Shown here piece after piece: positions 35,809 to 44,693 of a stretch of DNA of 64,000 nt; within the stretch, counting starts at the first letter, position 1; every line of letters starts with the position of its first letter. Source of the stretch: Nitrososphaeria archaeon (GTDB lineage: Archaea; Thermoproteota; Nitrososphaeria; Conexivisphaerales; DTJL01); contig JARVJU010000001.1 in the NCBI GenBank assembly GCA_029775965.1, forward strand, positions 79,189 through 143,188. Direction: 5' to 3'. The notes below the pieces were generated by a model. It was not told where the DNA came from and did no database searches. It saw only the letters and a list, made by a program, of their open reading frames with translations. A program made the position numbers and the translations under genes.

Positions 35809-36171
35809 ATGTCCAAAAAAAGGTCAGATATAACTGATTCTTCGAAAAAGACTTATCAACAGCTAATTAAGAATAAAGACTTGATGGTTTACGAAGAAAG
35901 AATAGCAACTCTCGAAGAGCTGCTTAGAGAGGTCAAGATTATGGACAGTGATGCTGGAATAAGGATAGATGCAGATTACAAGGGTGAAGATGCGTTTATC
36001 TTTATAACAAGATCCAGCCCCGGATTTGCTGTTGCTATTCATCGAAAGAAGAATGATGATGGTTTAGTCCCTGCAGAAAGAATCGAATTTATAAAAATCG
36101 ATAATTATGAAAAACTGAGCGATTTTCTTTTGACAATTGTCAAAGAACCTCTTTTAGCATTCAAGTACTGA
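35809..36171 (+). CDS. Unknown small protein
   Basis: A 120-residue protein from ATG 35809 (the frame is open from 35758, but that would overlap the divergent ligase start). The N-terminus is polar and helical (EERIATLEELLREVKI). A compact strand-rich part follows (AGIRIDADYKGEDAFIFITRSS). No family is recognised. It is divergent from the ligase cassette, with 49 bases between starts, and converges with the radical SAM gene 2 bases away. Confidence 0.55.
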   Translation: MSKKRSDITDSSKKTYQQLIKNKDLMVYEERIATLEELLREVKIMDSDAGIRIDADYKGEDAFIFITRSSPGFAVAIHRKKNDDGLVPAERIEFIKIDNYEKLSDFLLTIVKEPLLAFKY

Positions 36172-36173
36172 GC

Positions 36174-37256
36174 TCAGAGAACAGAGATGAATCTTTCTTC
36201 CCCAGCTGATTTGCTCAGAGGCCCAACTATGGGTGTCTTATGGCCACAGAACTTGCATCTGTTATTGTTATCGAGGTTGTACTGCAATATGTAGTAGCCA
36301 TACCTTTTTATGAGAACTTTGCCACATCCAGGGCAGTAAGTACTTTCTGCAGGATGGCCTGGCACATTGCCTATGTATACGTAGTTTAGACCTTCTTCTC
36401 TTGCTATTTTATAATGCTTCTCAAGAGTCTCGACAGGAGTTTCAGGCAGATTCATCAATTTGTAGTCCGGATGAAATCTTAGAAAATGCATAGGAGTATC
36501 GGGTCCAAGGTTATCATAAATCCATCTGGCAAGCTTTCTGGCTTGTTCCAGATTATCTCCGAGTTGCGGTACTATAAGGTCCGTAATTTCTATATGAATA
36601 CTTGTCCTCTTGATGTCTAACAGAGTCTGGAAGATCGGGTTTGCATCAGGTATACCTATGTATCTTCTTACAAAGTTAGTCTCTCCACTTCCTTTAAAAT
36701 CAACCGTAATACAATCTAGAAAATCTTTCATTACATTGACTGTTTCTGGGGTATCGTATCCGTTTGATACAAATATGTTGAAGATACCGTGCTGATGAGC
36801 TAACCTGCCTACATCCCTTGCATATTCTATGAATATGGTAGGCTGATTATATGTATATGCTATACCTTCGCAACCATATGAAGCTGCAAGGCTGACTATT
36901 TCGGATGGTTCCTTGTCGAGACCCTCTACCTTCCTTCTCTGGCTTATGTCGTAGTTTTGACAGTAGGCGCAGAGCCAGTTGCATCCTGTAGTGGCTATGG
37001 AGAAGATCTTTGAGCCAGGCCTGTAATGAATAACCGGCTTCTTTTCTATCGGATCTATGTGACCAGTTATCACCTTGCCATACACAAGAAGATATAGTCT
37101 TCCATTTACGACGCCCCTCACACCGCACAAGCCTATCTGCCCTTCACCTAGCTGGCATAACCTGGCACAGGCTGTGCACTGAATTTTTCCGTTGGGTAGC
37201 CTCCGGTAGAGCTCTGCTTCCTTACCCATCGGTTTTGACAGTCTGGCTGGTAACAA
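36174..37256 (-). CDS. amrS: AmmeMemoRadiSam system radical SAM enzyme
   Basis: A 360-residue radical SAM protein. The cluster motif is [10 protein letters not shown] (CxxxCxxC, about residues 93-100). An N-terminal zinc-like site has [21 protein letters not shown] and a C-terminal knuckle has CPGCG and CKFCG. The sequence [17 protein letters not shown] is a hallmark of the AmrS branch, relatives of pyruvate-formate-lyase activating enzymes. AmrS sits in a three-gene system (AMMECR1, Memo, radical SAM) of unknown reaction in archaea. The other two are not in this window. The first Met (37256) fits the family start. Confidence 0.88.
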   Translation of the reverse strand: MLPARLSKPMGKEAELYRRLPNGKIQCTACARLCQLGEGQIGLCGVRGVVNGRLYLLVYGKVITGHIDPIEKKPVIHYRPGSKIFSIATTGCNWLCAYCQNYDISQRRKVEGLDKEPSEIVSLAASYGCEGIAYTYNQPTIFIEYARDVGRLAHQHGIFNIFVSNGYDTPETVNVMKDFLDCITVDFKGSGETNFVRRYIGIPDANPIFQTLLDIKRTSIHIEITDLIVPQLGDNLEQARKLARWIYDNLGPDTPMHFLRFHPDYKLMNLPETPVETLEKHYKIAREEGLNYVYIGNVPGHPAESTYCPGCGKVLIKRYGYYILQYNLDNNNRCKFCGHKTPIVGPLSKSAGEERFISVL

Positions 37257-37386
37257 TAGTTCCGTTATTTCTAAAATATACTTTGCTTTATGCTTTGCCT
37301 GAAAAAAGTTTGTGAGCTGGGCTGTAGGATAAGTCTCCTGAAAATTACAAAAAGACTAAATCGAACATGAATAAATTGATTTAGGC

Positions 37387-38052
37387 TTGGAGTTAGAAAA
37401 TTGTACATTCGATGATGATGCTTTATTGGATTTGCAAACAGATACATGGGTAAAGATAGACTCTGGTATTGCAACAGTAGGGGTAACTTCAACGCTCAGC
37501 TGGCTTTGTGGAAGACTTCAATCTGTAGTCTTTAAAGAAGAGGGCATTATCTACAACAGAGGAAAGACTATAGCTGCTATTGAAGGTCCAAAACACTTTG
37601 CAACAGTAAAGACACCTGTCTCTGGTAAGCTGATCGAAACTAACCCCAAGTTGAGGGAGTCTCCTTGGATTCTGAACAAGGACCCTTATAATGAAGGTTG
37701 GGTAGCGAAAATCAGACCTATCAACCTGGCAACGGAAGCTGGTTATCTAAAACGACCTTCAGAGATAAAAGAGCTTCTTAGAGATAGGCTTTCATCTCTT
37801 AAAGTAAAATGCTACAAAGAGTTCCCCGACGTGGAGCTTTTCGAAATAGGTGTCGAATGCTCTGCAGTATTGGTAAGGCTGAATGATTTGATTACACAGC
37901 TGGATGATGGTAGCGTTATTCATATTGTGTCCGATGATCCTACTGCTTCAATAGAAATGATCAGGTGGACAGATCAAACTGGTCAATCACTTGTACAATC
38001 GTTTAAGGAGGACAGCATCTATCATTTTATAGTCAAGAAAGTAAAGCAGTGA
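37387..38052 (+). CDS. Lipoyl-carrier (GcvH/LbpA-like) fused to a TusA-like domain
   Basis: A 221-residue two-domain protein starting at TTG 37387. Residues 18-112 align along their whole length with glycine cleavage H protein: a TVGVT-like strand, then AIEGPK with Lys69 where the lipoyl lysine sits, then TPVSGKL and DPYNEGW. Residues 150-221 resemble the sulfur carrier TusA: a single Cys158 (GVECSAVLVRL) where TusA has its sulfur-carrying Cys, then DDPTASIEM and the closing YHFIVKK strand. The CPxP prolines are missing. No glycine cleavage genes are near. A rhodanese follows 230 bases downstream on the other strand. Known sulfur-oxidising Hdr systems use a lipoyl carrier and TusA as separate proteins. 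Confidence 0.75.
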   Translation: MELENCTFDDDALLDLQTDTWVKIDSGIATVGVTSTLSWLCGRLQSVVFKEEGIIYNRGKTIAAIEGPKHFATVKTPVSGKLIETNPKLRESPWILNKDPYNEGWVAKIRPINLATEAGYLKRPSEIKELLRDRLSSLKVKCYKEFPDVELFEIGVECSAVLVRLNDLITQLDDGSVIHIVSDDPTASIEMIRWTDQTGQSLVQSFKEDSIYHFIVKKVKQ

Positions 38053-38122
38053 TCGAAAGACAAAATGACTATCTACATGCAGAAAAAGAATAAGGCAGAA
38101 GATCCTGGATTACGAGTGAACT

Positions 38123-38144
38123 ACCCCGCCCTTGCGGACGGGGT
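38123..38144 (+). repeat. GC-rich hairpin resembling an IS200/IS605 transposon end
   Basis: ACCCCGCC ... GGACGGGGT forms a strong stem with a short CTTGC loop, followed by TCTTCTTGCG. Such hairpins occur at the right ends of archaeal IS200/IS605 elements. No transposase gene is next to it, so it may be a solo end or a terminator for the plus-strand lipoyl/TusA gene. Bases 38053-38279 hold no gene. Confidence 0.4.
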
Positions 38145-38279
38145 CTTCTTGCGAGATTAGATAAATGCCTTACAATTATCATACAGAATATCAAGGCTCT
38201 CCTTTACTTTCCAATAAAAATCAGAACACTTTTTTCATGTAATACATTTATCCTGAGCGTTAGCATCGAGGAGAAAGGC

Positions 38280-39140
38280 TTACTTTTCAATCGGGAACCT
38301 CACGGCATTTCCCCATTCAGTCCATGATCCATCATAGTTCCTGACATTTCCATAGCCCAGAAGATATTTCAGTACGAACCACGTATGAGATGATCTCTCT
38401 CCAATTCTGCAGTATGTTATGACTTCCTTGTCAGGTGTAACCCCTTTTTCTCTGTACAGTTTTTCAAGCTCCTCTCTTGGCTTGAACGTACCGTCAGCAT
38501 CATTCACTGCTAGCGCCCAAGGTATGTTTATGGCTCCCGGAATGTGACCTCCCCTTTGTGCATGTTCATTGGGGTATTCAGGCGGAGCAGTTATCTCGCC
38601 CGTGAATTCTTTAGGACTCCTCACATCGACGAGTACTTTATCCTTGGAGTGCAGTATCTGCTTTACGTATTCTCTGTAAACTCTGAGGCTTTCGTCAGGT
38701 TCTTTCGCCTTATATCTTGAAGGGGTGAAGCTTGGGATATCTTTTGTCAATTGTCTATCCTCAAGAAGCCACTTTTTCCTTCCACCATTCATAAGCTTAA
38801 TATTTTCAACTCTGTAATATTTGAATATCCAGAATGCAAAGGCAGCGAACCAGTTGTTGAAATCCCCGTACAGTACTAATGTCATTTCTGGCGTGTAGCC
38901 AACTCTGCTTAGTAGCTGCTCCAGTGCTTCTTTGCTTAGAATATCTCTGGTAACAGGATCGTTCATATCTTTTCTCCAGTCGAACAGAACAGAGTTAGGT
39001 ATATGGCCCTGCAGATAGTTCGATGATGGGTCGTAGTCAACTTCTGCTATCCTGACCTTTGGGTTGTTGATGTTATTCTGAACCCAATCTATGTCAACAA
39101 GCACTTCCGGGTGAGCATAAGAAGTTGCCTTCTGACTCAT
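38280..39140 (-). CDS. Two-domain rhodanese (thiosulfate or 3-mercaptopyruvate sulfurtransferase)
   Basis: A 286-residue tandem rhodanese. The N-terminal domain lacks the Cys and is structural. The C-terminal domain has the active loop YCRIGERSSH, whose Cys carries persulfide sulfur. A CRxGxR loop is typical of thiosulfate-using enzymes. It moves sulfane sulfur from thiosulfate or mercaptopyruvate to an acceptor. It starts at ATG 39140 with its own TATA-like box just upstream. It lies 230 bases from the convergent lipoyl/TusA-like fusion and follows the tyrosine-pathway genes, but its own promoter argues against it being part of that operon. Confidence 0.9.
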   Translation of the reverse strand: MSQKATSYAHPEVLVDIDWVQNNINNPKVRIAEVDYDPSSNYLQGHIPNSVLFDWRKDMNDPVTRDILSKEALEQLLSRVGYTPEMTLVLYGDFNNWFAAFAFWIFKYYRVENIKLMNGGRKKWLLEDRQLTKDIPSFTPSRYKAKEPDESLRVYREYVKQILHSKDKVLVDVRSPKEFTGEITAPPEYPNEHAQRGGHIPGAINIPWALAVNDADGTFKPREELEKLYREKGVTPDKEVITYCRIGERSSHTWFVLKYLLGYGNVRNYDGSWTEWGNAVRFPIEK

Positions 39141-39155
39141 AAATCACTTATATTT

Positions 39156-39167
39156 CTTCTTATATAT
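39156..39167 (-). promoter_or_regulatory. TATA-like box of the rhodanese gene
   Basis: On the minus strand GATATATATAAG ends about 16 bases before the start codon at 39140, and its upstream edge is about 27 bases from it. This fits a leaderless transcript, and the box lies in the 39-base gap after tyrA. Confidence 0.5.
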
Positions 39168-39179
39168 ATCTTTAACTAT

Positions 39180-40052
39180 CTATTCATTGTATAATTTTTT
39201 GGACATAGTATGAATTATGCGCCATAACTCTGCCTTATAAACTGCCTCGTAGGAAAGGAGGTCTTGTGATGTATCCTTCAGGCTTGCAATCTCTCGCTCA
39301 ATATCCTGCTCCTGTCCTTTGCGTGCTTTATCTGCTATTTCTTCAACCACCTTTGCAAAAAAATTTAGCGTTTTGGCTGTATACTTATTTCTGCACTGCA
39401 GCTGGGCTATAAGCCTGGGGCTCTGAGAAAGTACAGCTCTGGAGATAACAAACTGTGTTCCAGCTATAGGTGTTATTAGACCCAAAAGCTCGGGTTTCTT
39501 TGTAGAACAGAGCATTTTGGCATATGCTACGTTGATAGCATGTGTCAGGCTTATCACCAGTGACATGGCTTCGTCATGTTTGGAGGGACTTATCAACCTG
39601 AATCTGAAGTCTGGGAACAGCATATTAGCAGTTCTTACTTCAGATTTTTTATCTTTGAAAGGTGTAATAGCAATGGTACCATCATTCGGGCTCTTCAGAG
39701 ACTGGCCAAACAATGGATGTAAAGAAACTATTGTGAAGCTACCAACCTCTAGCATCTTCAGTTGATCATGCAGAAACTTCTTCAAAGAAGATATTTCTAT
39801 GATCACTCTTCCTTTCTTCATATGCATCATGGCAGTCTTGATTGTATCAAGAGTAGATTCCATCGGAACTGCAACAAGAGCAGCATCAACCGACTCTATT
39901 GAATCATAATCCATTCCAGCATACCTGAAAAGCTTATTTCTTAATCTGGCCCTAGCAGGATCTATTCCTATTACTTTGTTCCCCTTTCTCAAAAAGTATC
40001 TTGTAAAGAACCCTCCCATAGCTCCAGAGCAGCCCAAAACTGCTATGTTCAT
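39180..40052 (-). CDS. tyrA: Prephenate dehydrogenase
   Basis: A 290-residue NAD(P)-dependent enzyme that makes 4-hydroxyphenylpyruvate for tyrosine. The Rossmann loop GCSGAMGGFF opens the chain. The ISSLKK and SLHPLFG boxes in the middle carry the catalytic His, and a helical dimerisation domain follows. The start overlaps the upstream chorismate mutase-aminotransferase gene by 4 bases. It is the last gene of the long aromatic operon. No prephenate dehydratase is seen in the window, so the phenylalanine branch must be elsewhere. Confidence 0.88.
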   Translation of the reverse strand: MNIAVLGCSGAMGGFFTRYFLRKGNKVIGIDPARARLRNKLFRYAGMDYDSIESVDAALVAVPMESTLDTIKTAMMHMKKGRVIIEISSLKKFLHDQLKMLEVGSFTIVSLHPLFGQSLKSPNDGTIAITPFKDKKSEVRTANMLFPDFRFRLISPSKHDEAMSLVISLTHAINVAYAKMLCSTKKPELLGLITPIAGTQFVISRAVLSQSPRLIAQLQCRNKYTAKTLNFFAKVVEEIADKARKGQEQDIEREIASLKDTSQDLLSYEAVYKAELWRIIHTMSKKLYNE

Positions 40053-41440
40053 CGAAGCAGTTCTCCCATCTTTCTGATCCCGTCTACTATTGTTTCTTCT
40101 GAATTACCAAGGGATATTCTGAAGAAATTGGGATAATTACCAAAAGAAATACCAGGTACAACAGTAACCCCCTTTTCTTCAAGTAGTCTCCTTGAAAAAT
40201 CTGTTATCTGCTCTGGAACCCTTGGGAACACGTATATCCCGCCGTCGGGTTTATAGTATTTGATTGATTTTATCCTGTCAAGCTCTTCGCAAGCTCTTTC
40301 AATCCTGGACTTCATCTCTATGGCGTTTCTCTCAACCTCTTTTTCACTTGATAAAGCTGCTATTGCTGAATACTGCAGAAATTCCGGAAGACTTGTCATT
40401 GCAAGAGACATGAAGTTAACCATCTCTTTTATGAGCTCTGGATTGCCAACAGCGAAACCGAGCCTGAAACCTGTCATTGCCCAGGCCTTCGAGAATGAGC
40501 CGATGTAAAGCCAATTCGTAAGCTCATATTCAAGAACTGAGGGTACCTCTACGTTTGAGTAGGTTGAATATATTTCATCACTTATAACAGTGACTTTTCT
40601 TTCAGATGCAACCTTTACGATTTCTTCAAACTTCTTTTTACTTATAACCTTGCCAGTTGGGTTGCATGGATAGTTCAGAAATAAAGCTCTTGTGTCAGGC
40701 TTTATTGCCTCTTTTACTTTCTCTATCGAAGGCTCCCATTCTTCTTCTAGCTCTGTACTTACAATTATTATCCTACCTCCCAAATGCTCAACCATCTGCT
40801 TGTATGCAGGCCAGCTGGGGTCAATTATCACGCAGCTTCCACCCTTTCGAAGCAAGTATGCTAGCGCTGAATAAATGGCAAACCTTCCTCCAGGGGTGGC
40901 TACTATCTGATCATCTCTTGCATTAAAGGAATATCTTCTCTGGATATACCTTTTGATCGATTCAATAAGCTCTGGTATACCCCTGGCTACAGTATAATGC
41001 GTCTTCTGGCTATGCATGGATTCTATTGCTGCGTTTACAGCAGAAGTGGGAGGCTCAAAATTTGTCTCCCCAACATCAAGCCTTACCAGCTTTTTTCCTT
41101 TTTCTTCCAGATTCTTAGCTATTGTCATTATTGCTGTAGGAGTTTCAACATTTTGCTCCCTGCGCTGTGATTCTTTGGCCTGTCTCAGTAGTAAGGAGAG
41201 AATCCAGATACCAGACTGTGGATCAAGTGAATTTTTGTTTGATTCATCTATCACCATCTTGAGAAGTTCATCCTCCACTCTGATATCATTGAGCGGAAGA
41301 GAAGCATCTGTCTTTATTTTCCCTATCTTTATGGCAACGTCTCTTCTTTTTGCAGCAAGTCTTATTATCTCTCTTGTTATATCATACACTTCTTGCCTTA
41401 AACTATCCAGCTCCATATCTGCCTCTGATTCTGTCTTCAT
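40049..41440 (-). CDS. Chorismate mutase fused to a class I aminotransferase
   Basis: A 463-residue bifunctional protein. Residues 8-92 are an AroQ-type chorismate mutase (LDSLRQEVYDITREIIRLAAKR, then VGIKIG-like AIKIGKIK). Residues 105-463 form a PLP aminotransferase with NYPCNPTGK and the PLP lysine in GSFSKAWAMTG. It would convert chorismate to prephenate and also transaminate an aromatic 2-oxoacid or prephenate. Fusing the two steps puts successive enzymes of tyrosine/phenylalanine synthesis in one chain. It overlaps aroC and tyrA by 4 bases each. Confidence 0.88.
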   Translation of the reverse strand: MKTESEADMELDSLRQEVYDITREIIRLAAKRRDVAIKIGKIKTDASLPLNDIRVEDELLKMVIDESNKNSLDPQSGIWILSLLLRQAKESQRREQNVETPTAIMTIAKNLEEKGKKLVRLDVGETNFEPPTSAVNAAIESMHSQKTHYTVARGIPELIESIKRYIQRRYSFNARDDQIVATPGGRFAIYSALAYLLRKGGSCVIIDPSWPAYKQMVEHLGGRIIIVSTELEEEWEPSIEKVKEAIKPDTRALFLNYPCNPTGKVISKKKFEEIVKVASERKVTVISDEIYSTYSNVEVPSVLEYELTNWLYIGSFSKAWAMTGFRLGFAVGNPELIKEMVNFMSLAMTSLPEFLQYSAIAALSSEKEVERNAIEMKSRIERACEELDRIKSIKYYKPDGGIYVFPRVPEQITDFSRRLLEEKGVTVVPGISFGNYPNFFRISLGNSEETIVDGIRKMGELLR

Positions 41441-42549
41441 TCCTTGCCCTTTCCCTTCAATACAGGTGGTATAAAACCGGCTCTAAGAGCTAGATCTGCA
41501 AGCACTATAGCAGTGGCATTTTCTACTACAGGTACTGCTCTTGGAACAACACTTGGGTCATGCCTTCCAGCCACTCTTAGCTCTACGGCCTCGTTTGTTT
41601 CGATGTCTATGGTTCTTTGTGTTGCAGCAATGGATGCTGCAGGTTTGAAAGCGACTCTGAAGATAAAAGGCATACCGTTTGACAGCCCTCCAAGCACACC
41701 TCCAGAGTTGTTTGTTTTTGTTCTTATTATTCCATTGTCTACATAAAATTCGTCATTGTTTTCCGAACCTTTTATTCTTGCTGCTTCAAAACCACGTCCA
41801 AATTCAACACCCTTTGCAGCAGGAATAGATAGCATCATCTTTGCGATTTCTGAGTCTATAGAAGAAAACACTGGTTCACCGATACCTACTGGAAGGTTAA
41901 GAACTATGCATTCAATTATTCCTCCAAGACTATCTCCTTCTCCCCTTGTCTGAACTATCCTTTTCTTCATTTCTTCTGCAGTATCTTTGTCAGGGCATCT
42001 AACTTCGTTTGTATATCTATTTGTTCTTGCTTCTTCTAAATTCACTTCATTTATTCTGATCCCTCCAAGCTCTTTTGTGAATGCAATTATCTCTATACCA
42101 AGAGTTTCATTAAGCAGCTTCTTTGCTACAGCTCCTGCCATTACAAAGGAAGCTGTTATTCTGCCTGAAAAACGTCCACCTCCTCTCCAGTCGTTATAAC
42201 CTCCATACTTTACTCGAGCAGTAAAATCAGCATGCCCTGGCCTTGGCTTGGTTCTTATTTCTTCGTATGTGCTTGGGTCTTTGTCACTGTTCCTTATCAT
42301 CATTGCTATAGGAGCCCCAGTCGTAAAGTTGTTGAATACTCCTGATAGTATCTCTACTTTATCTTCCTCCCTTCTCTGCGTGGTTACTATTGAAGTTCCC
42401 GGCTTTCTCAGGTCTAGCTCTTTTTGAACATCCTGCTCTGTAAGATAAAGCCCTGCCGGGCAACCATCTACTACTGCACCTATGCATTTACCATGGCTCT
42501 CACCGAAGCTCATGAAGAAGAACTTCTCTCCATAACCATTTGCAGTCAT
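41437..42549 (-). CDS. aroC: Chorismate synthase
   Basis: A 370-residue chorismate synthase. It has the GESHGKCIG motif with the first catalytic His (about residue 15), GRFSGR (about 125) and the RHDPSVVPRA box near the end. It forms chorismate from 5-enolpyruvylshikimate 3-phosphate using reduced flavin. The length fits the family. It lies 1 base after aroA and overlaps the next gene by 4 bases. Confidence 0.95.
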   Translation of the reverse strand: MTANGYGEKFFFMSFGESHGKCIGAVVDGCPAGLYLTEQDVQKELDLRKPGTSIVTTQRREEDKVEILSGVFNNFTTGAPIAMMIRNSDKDPSTYEEIRTKPRPGHADFTARVKYGGYNDWRGGGRFSGRITASFVMAGAVAKKLLNETLGIEIIAFTKELGGIRINEVNLEEARTNRYTNEVRCPDKDTAEEMKKRIVQTRGEGDSLGGIIECIVLNLPVGIGEPVFSSIDSEIAKMMLSIPAAKGVEFGRGFEAARIKGSENNDEFYVDNGIIRTKTNNSGGVLGGLSNGMPFIFRVAFKPAASIAATQRTIDIETNEAVELRVAGRHDPSVVPRAVPVVENATAIVLADLALRAGFIPPVLKGKGKE

Positions 42550-42550
42550 A

Positions 42551-43840
42551 TTAGTTAATCCTCTCTACTTTAACTCCTATATCAGCAATGTCACGAAGGA
42601 AGTTAGGGTAAGAAATATCAGCAGTCTCCGCTCCCTCTACTTCGCATCCTCCATCTACCATCATCGAAGCAAGACAGAGAGCCATGAATACCCTATGGTC
42701 TGCATGGCTATAGAGTATTTCCTTTCTTAGCTCTTTAGCTGGCAAGATATCCAGCCCATCAGACCTTTCTTTGACCTTCACACCCAGCTTTGAAATTTCT
42801 TGAGCCATTACAGATATTCTGTCCGTTTCTTTATATCTTGCATGGGCAACCCCGTAAATACTGACTTCTCTGTCACATTTTAGTGCCAGAACGGAAAGGA
42901 CTGGTAATAGATCAGGAGAATCCCTTAGGTCGAAGCTCCCTCCGTTTAGAATTTTACCATCGCTCTCAACTATTACACTTGCACCCTGAGTGATTATTCT
43001 GCACCCCATTTTTTCAAGGATATTTAGTATTGCAGAATCAGCTTGTGGCATTCTTGTGGTAGCACCAATCAGCTCCACCCTTCCTCCTGCTATTGCCACA
43101 GCAGAGGCTATAAAAGAAGCGGAGCTAAAATCTGCAGGTATCCTTAGGTTGTTTGACTTAAATCGCTGCCCCGCCTCTACTCTGAATTTTGTATATTCTT
43201 CTCTCTCAACCTTTATGCCAAAGTAATTCAACATATGCATAGTAGCATCTATGTACGGTTTAGATGCTGCATCACTTACCAGTAGTTCTGTATCCTTCTG
43301 CGCAAGAGGTGTAGATATAAGCAATGATGATATGTACTGTGATGAAATGTCGCCCCTGATCCTGGCTAAACCTCCTCTTATTCCGCCTCCTTTAACTATT
43401 ATGGGAGCACTGCCATTTCCTCTGCTTGATACAGCCCAAACACCTAGCTGCTGCAGAGCATCAAGAAGAGGTTGCATAGGTCTCTGTCTTAAACTTGCAT
43501 CGCCTGTAAGGACAGTATAGCCTTCCGGGGGTAGAGAATATATTGATGTCATAAAGCGGAGCGTAGTACCCGAGTTTTCCACGTTTACTATATCGTTCGC
43601 GCATTTTGGCAAGCAGCCTTTTACCAGCATATCATGTTCTACTGGTCTTATCTGCGCCCCCATTGCAATACAAGCATTTATAGTTGCCTTTGTGTCTCCA
43701 GATAAAAGAGGGTTTTCAATCTTTGATTCACCGTCAGCTAAAGAAGCCATCACTAAAGCTCTGTGGGTATAGCTTTTGCTTGGGGACAATGATACAATGC
43801 CATTAAGCAAGGTAGAGCAATTGATTCTAACCCTACTCAA
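42551..43840 (-). CDS. aroA: 3-phosphoshikimate 1-carboxyvinyltransferase (EPSP synthase)
   Basis: A 429-residue EPSP synthase that adds enolpyruvate to shikimate 3-phosphate. Two inside-out barrel domains are seen. The N-terminal SPSKSYTHRALV box (Lys and Arg for substrate), NSGTTLRFM and the later RYKETDRI motif carry the active site. It is the sixth step of the shikimate path. The first codons overlap the end of the shikimate kinase gene by 8 bases. Confidence 0.95.
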   Translation of the reverse strand: MSRVRINCSTLLNGIVSLSPSKSYTHRALVMASLADGESKIENPLLSGDTKATINACIAMGAQIRPVEHDMLVKGCLPKCANDIVNVENSGTTLRFMTSIYSLPPEGYTVLTGDASLRQRPMQPLLDALQQLGVWAVSSRGNGSAPIIVKGGGIRGGLARIRGDISSQYISSLLISTPLAQKDTELLVSDAASKPYIDATMHMLNYFGIKVEREEYTKFRVEAGQRFKSNNLRIPADFSSASFIASAVAIAGGRVELIGATTRMPQADSAILNILEKMGCRIITQGASVIVESDGKILNGGSFDLRDSPDLLPVLSVLALKCDREVSIYGVAHARYKETDRISVMAQEISKLGVKVKERSDGLDILPAKELRKEILYSHADHRVFMALCLASMMVDGGCEVEGAETADISYPNFLRDIADIGVKVERIN

Positions 43841-44693
43841 CAGTCATCATCTCTCCTTTTTTTGAACTTGTTCTGCATTCGATAACTCTGCTTCCATCCT
43901 TTGCCCATATCGATTTCAATCTTCTAAGATTTTCATTGTTATCATCAAAGATTGCAGCAACAGAAGGACCCAGTCCTGACAGGCCAGCAGCCAGAGCTCC
44001 ACATTCTATAGCCTGCATGCTTGGGTTTGTATCATAGCCAAAGATTATTGAACACAGCAAACCGTTCATAGTCATGGCTACCCATATATCTTTTCTGTAT
44101 GCTATGTCGAAGATAGTCTCTGCTTCCCTTGAAAAGAGACGCATATATTGAACATCAATCTTTTTCCTTTTGCAGATGGGAACTTTTATCAATACATGGT
44201 AAGAGCCAACTTCTTTGATCTGCATTACAATTCTTTTCATATTATCACAGAAGCAAGCATTACCGAGCAAGCAGGCAGTGGCATCATCTATAGCCCCTGT
44301 AATGCTTACTCCACTTTCCAAGGAAGCATCTGCACTTATATTCAGGATACTTTTTTCATCATAGCTATCATGTCCCAGAGCAGCCATTGTTGCTAAAGCT
44401 ACAGCTACAGAGCTAGATGATGAACTTTTTAGTCCTACTCCTTCTGGTATCTCTGTGGTTACATTTATTGTAGCTCCAAATTTATTTTTATGTATGCCTA
44501 GAACATTCTTTACAGTATTTACAAGCAGCATGGACTCTCTTTGAGTGTTATTACTTGTCAGGTTCCATCTTCCATCTTCTGTTATCTCTACTGTAGCAGT
44601 GGTTCTCAAGTCTACACCCAGGCTGACCCCTTTTCCGCATATAGCACCGTTCACAATGCTCACCGCCCCATGAACTGTCGCCTTACCTATCAT
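43833..44693 (-). CDS. aroK: Shikimate kinase, archaeal GHMP type
   Basis: A 286-residue GHMP-family kinase from ATG 44693 (MIGKATVHGAVSIVN, the family start; the frame is open to 44708). The phosphate loop is GVGLKSSSSSSVA (about residues 85-97). This archaeal enzyme is unrelated to the bacterial P-loop shikimate kinase and phosphorylates shikimate. The end region (LSGLGPSVAA) is the conserved third GHMP motif. It overlaps aroE by 11 bases at its start and aroA by 8 at its end. Confidence 0.9.
   Translation of the reverse strand: MIGKATVHGAVSIVNGAICGKGVSLGVDLRTTATVEITEDGRWNLTSNNTQRESMLLVNTVKNVLGIHKNKFGATINVTTEIPEGVGLKSSSSSSVAVALATMAALGHDSYDEKSILNISADASLESGVSITGAIDDATACLLGNACFCDNMKRIVMQIKEVGSYHVLIKVPICKRKKIDVQYMRLFSREAETIFDIAYRKDIWVAMTMNGLLCSIIFGYDTNPSMQAIECGALAAGLSGLGPSVAAIFDDNNENLRRLKSIWAKDGSRVIECRTSSKKGEMMTVE

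Noticed and set aside
37387..38052. Ordinary glycine cleavage H protein
   Set aside because: It has an added TusA-like domain and no glycine cleavage partners in the window.
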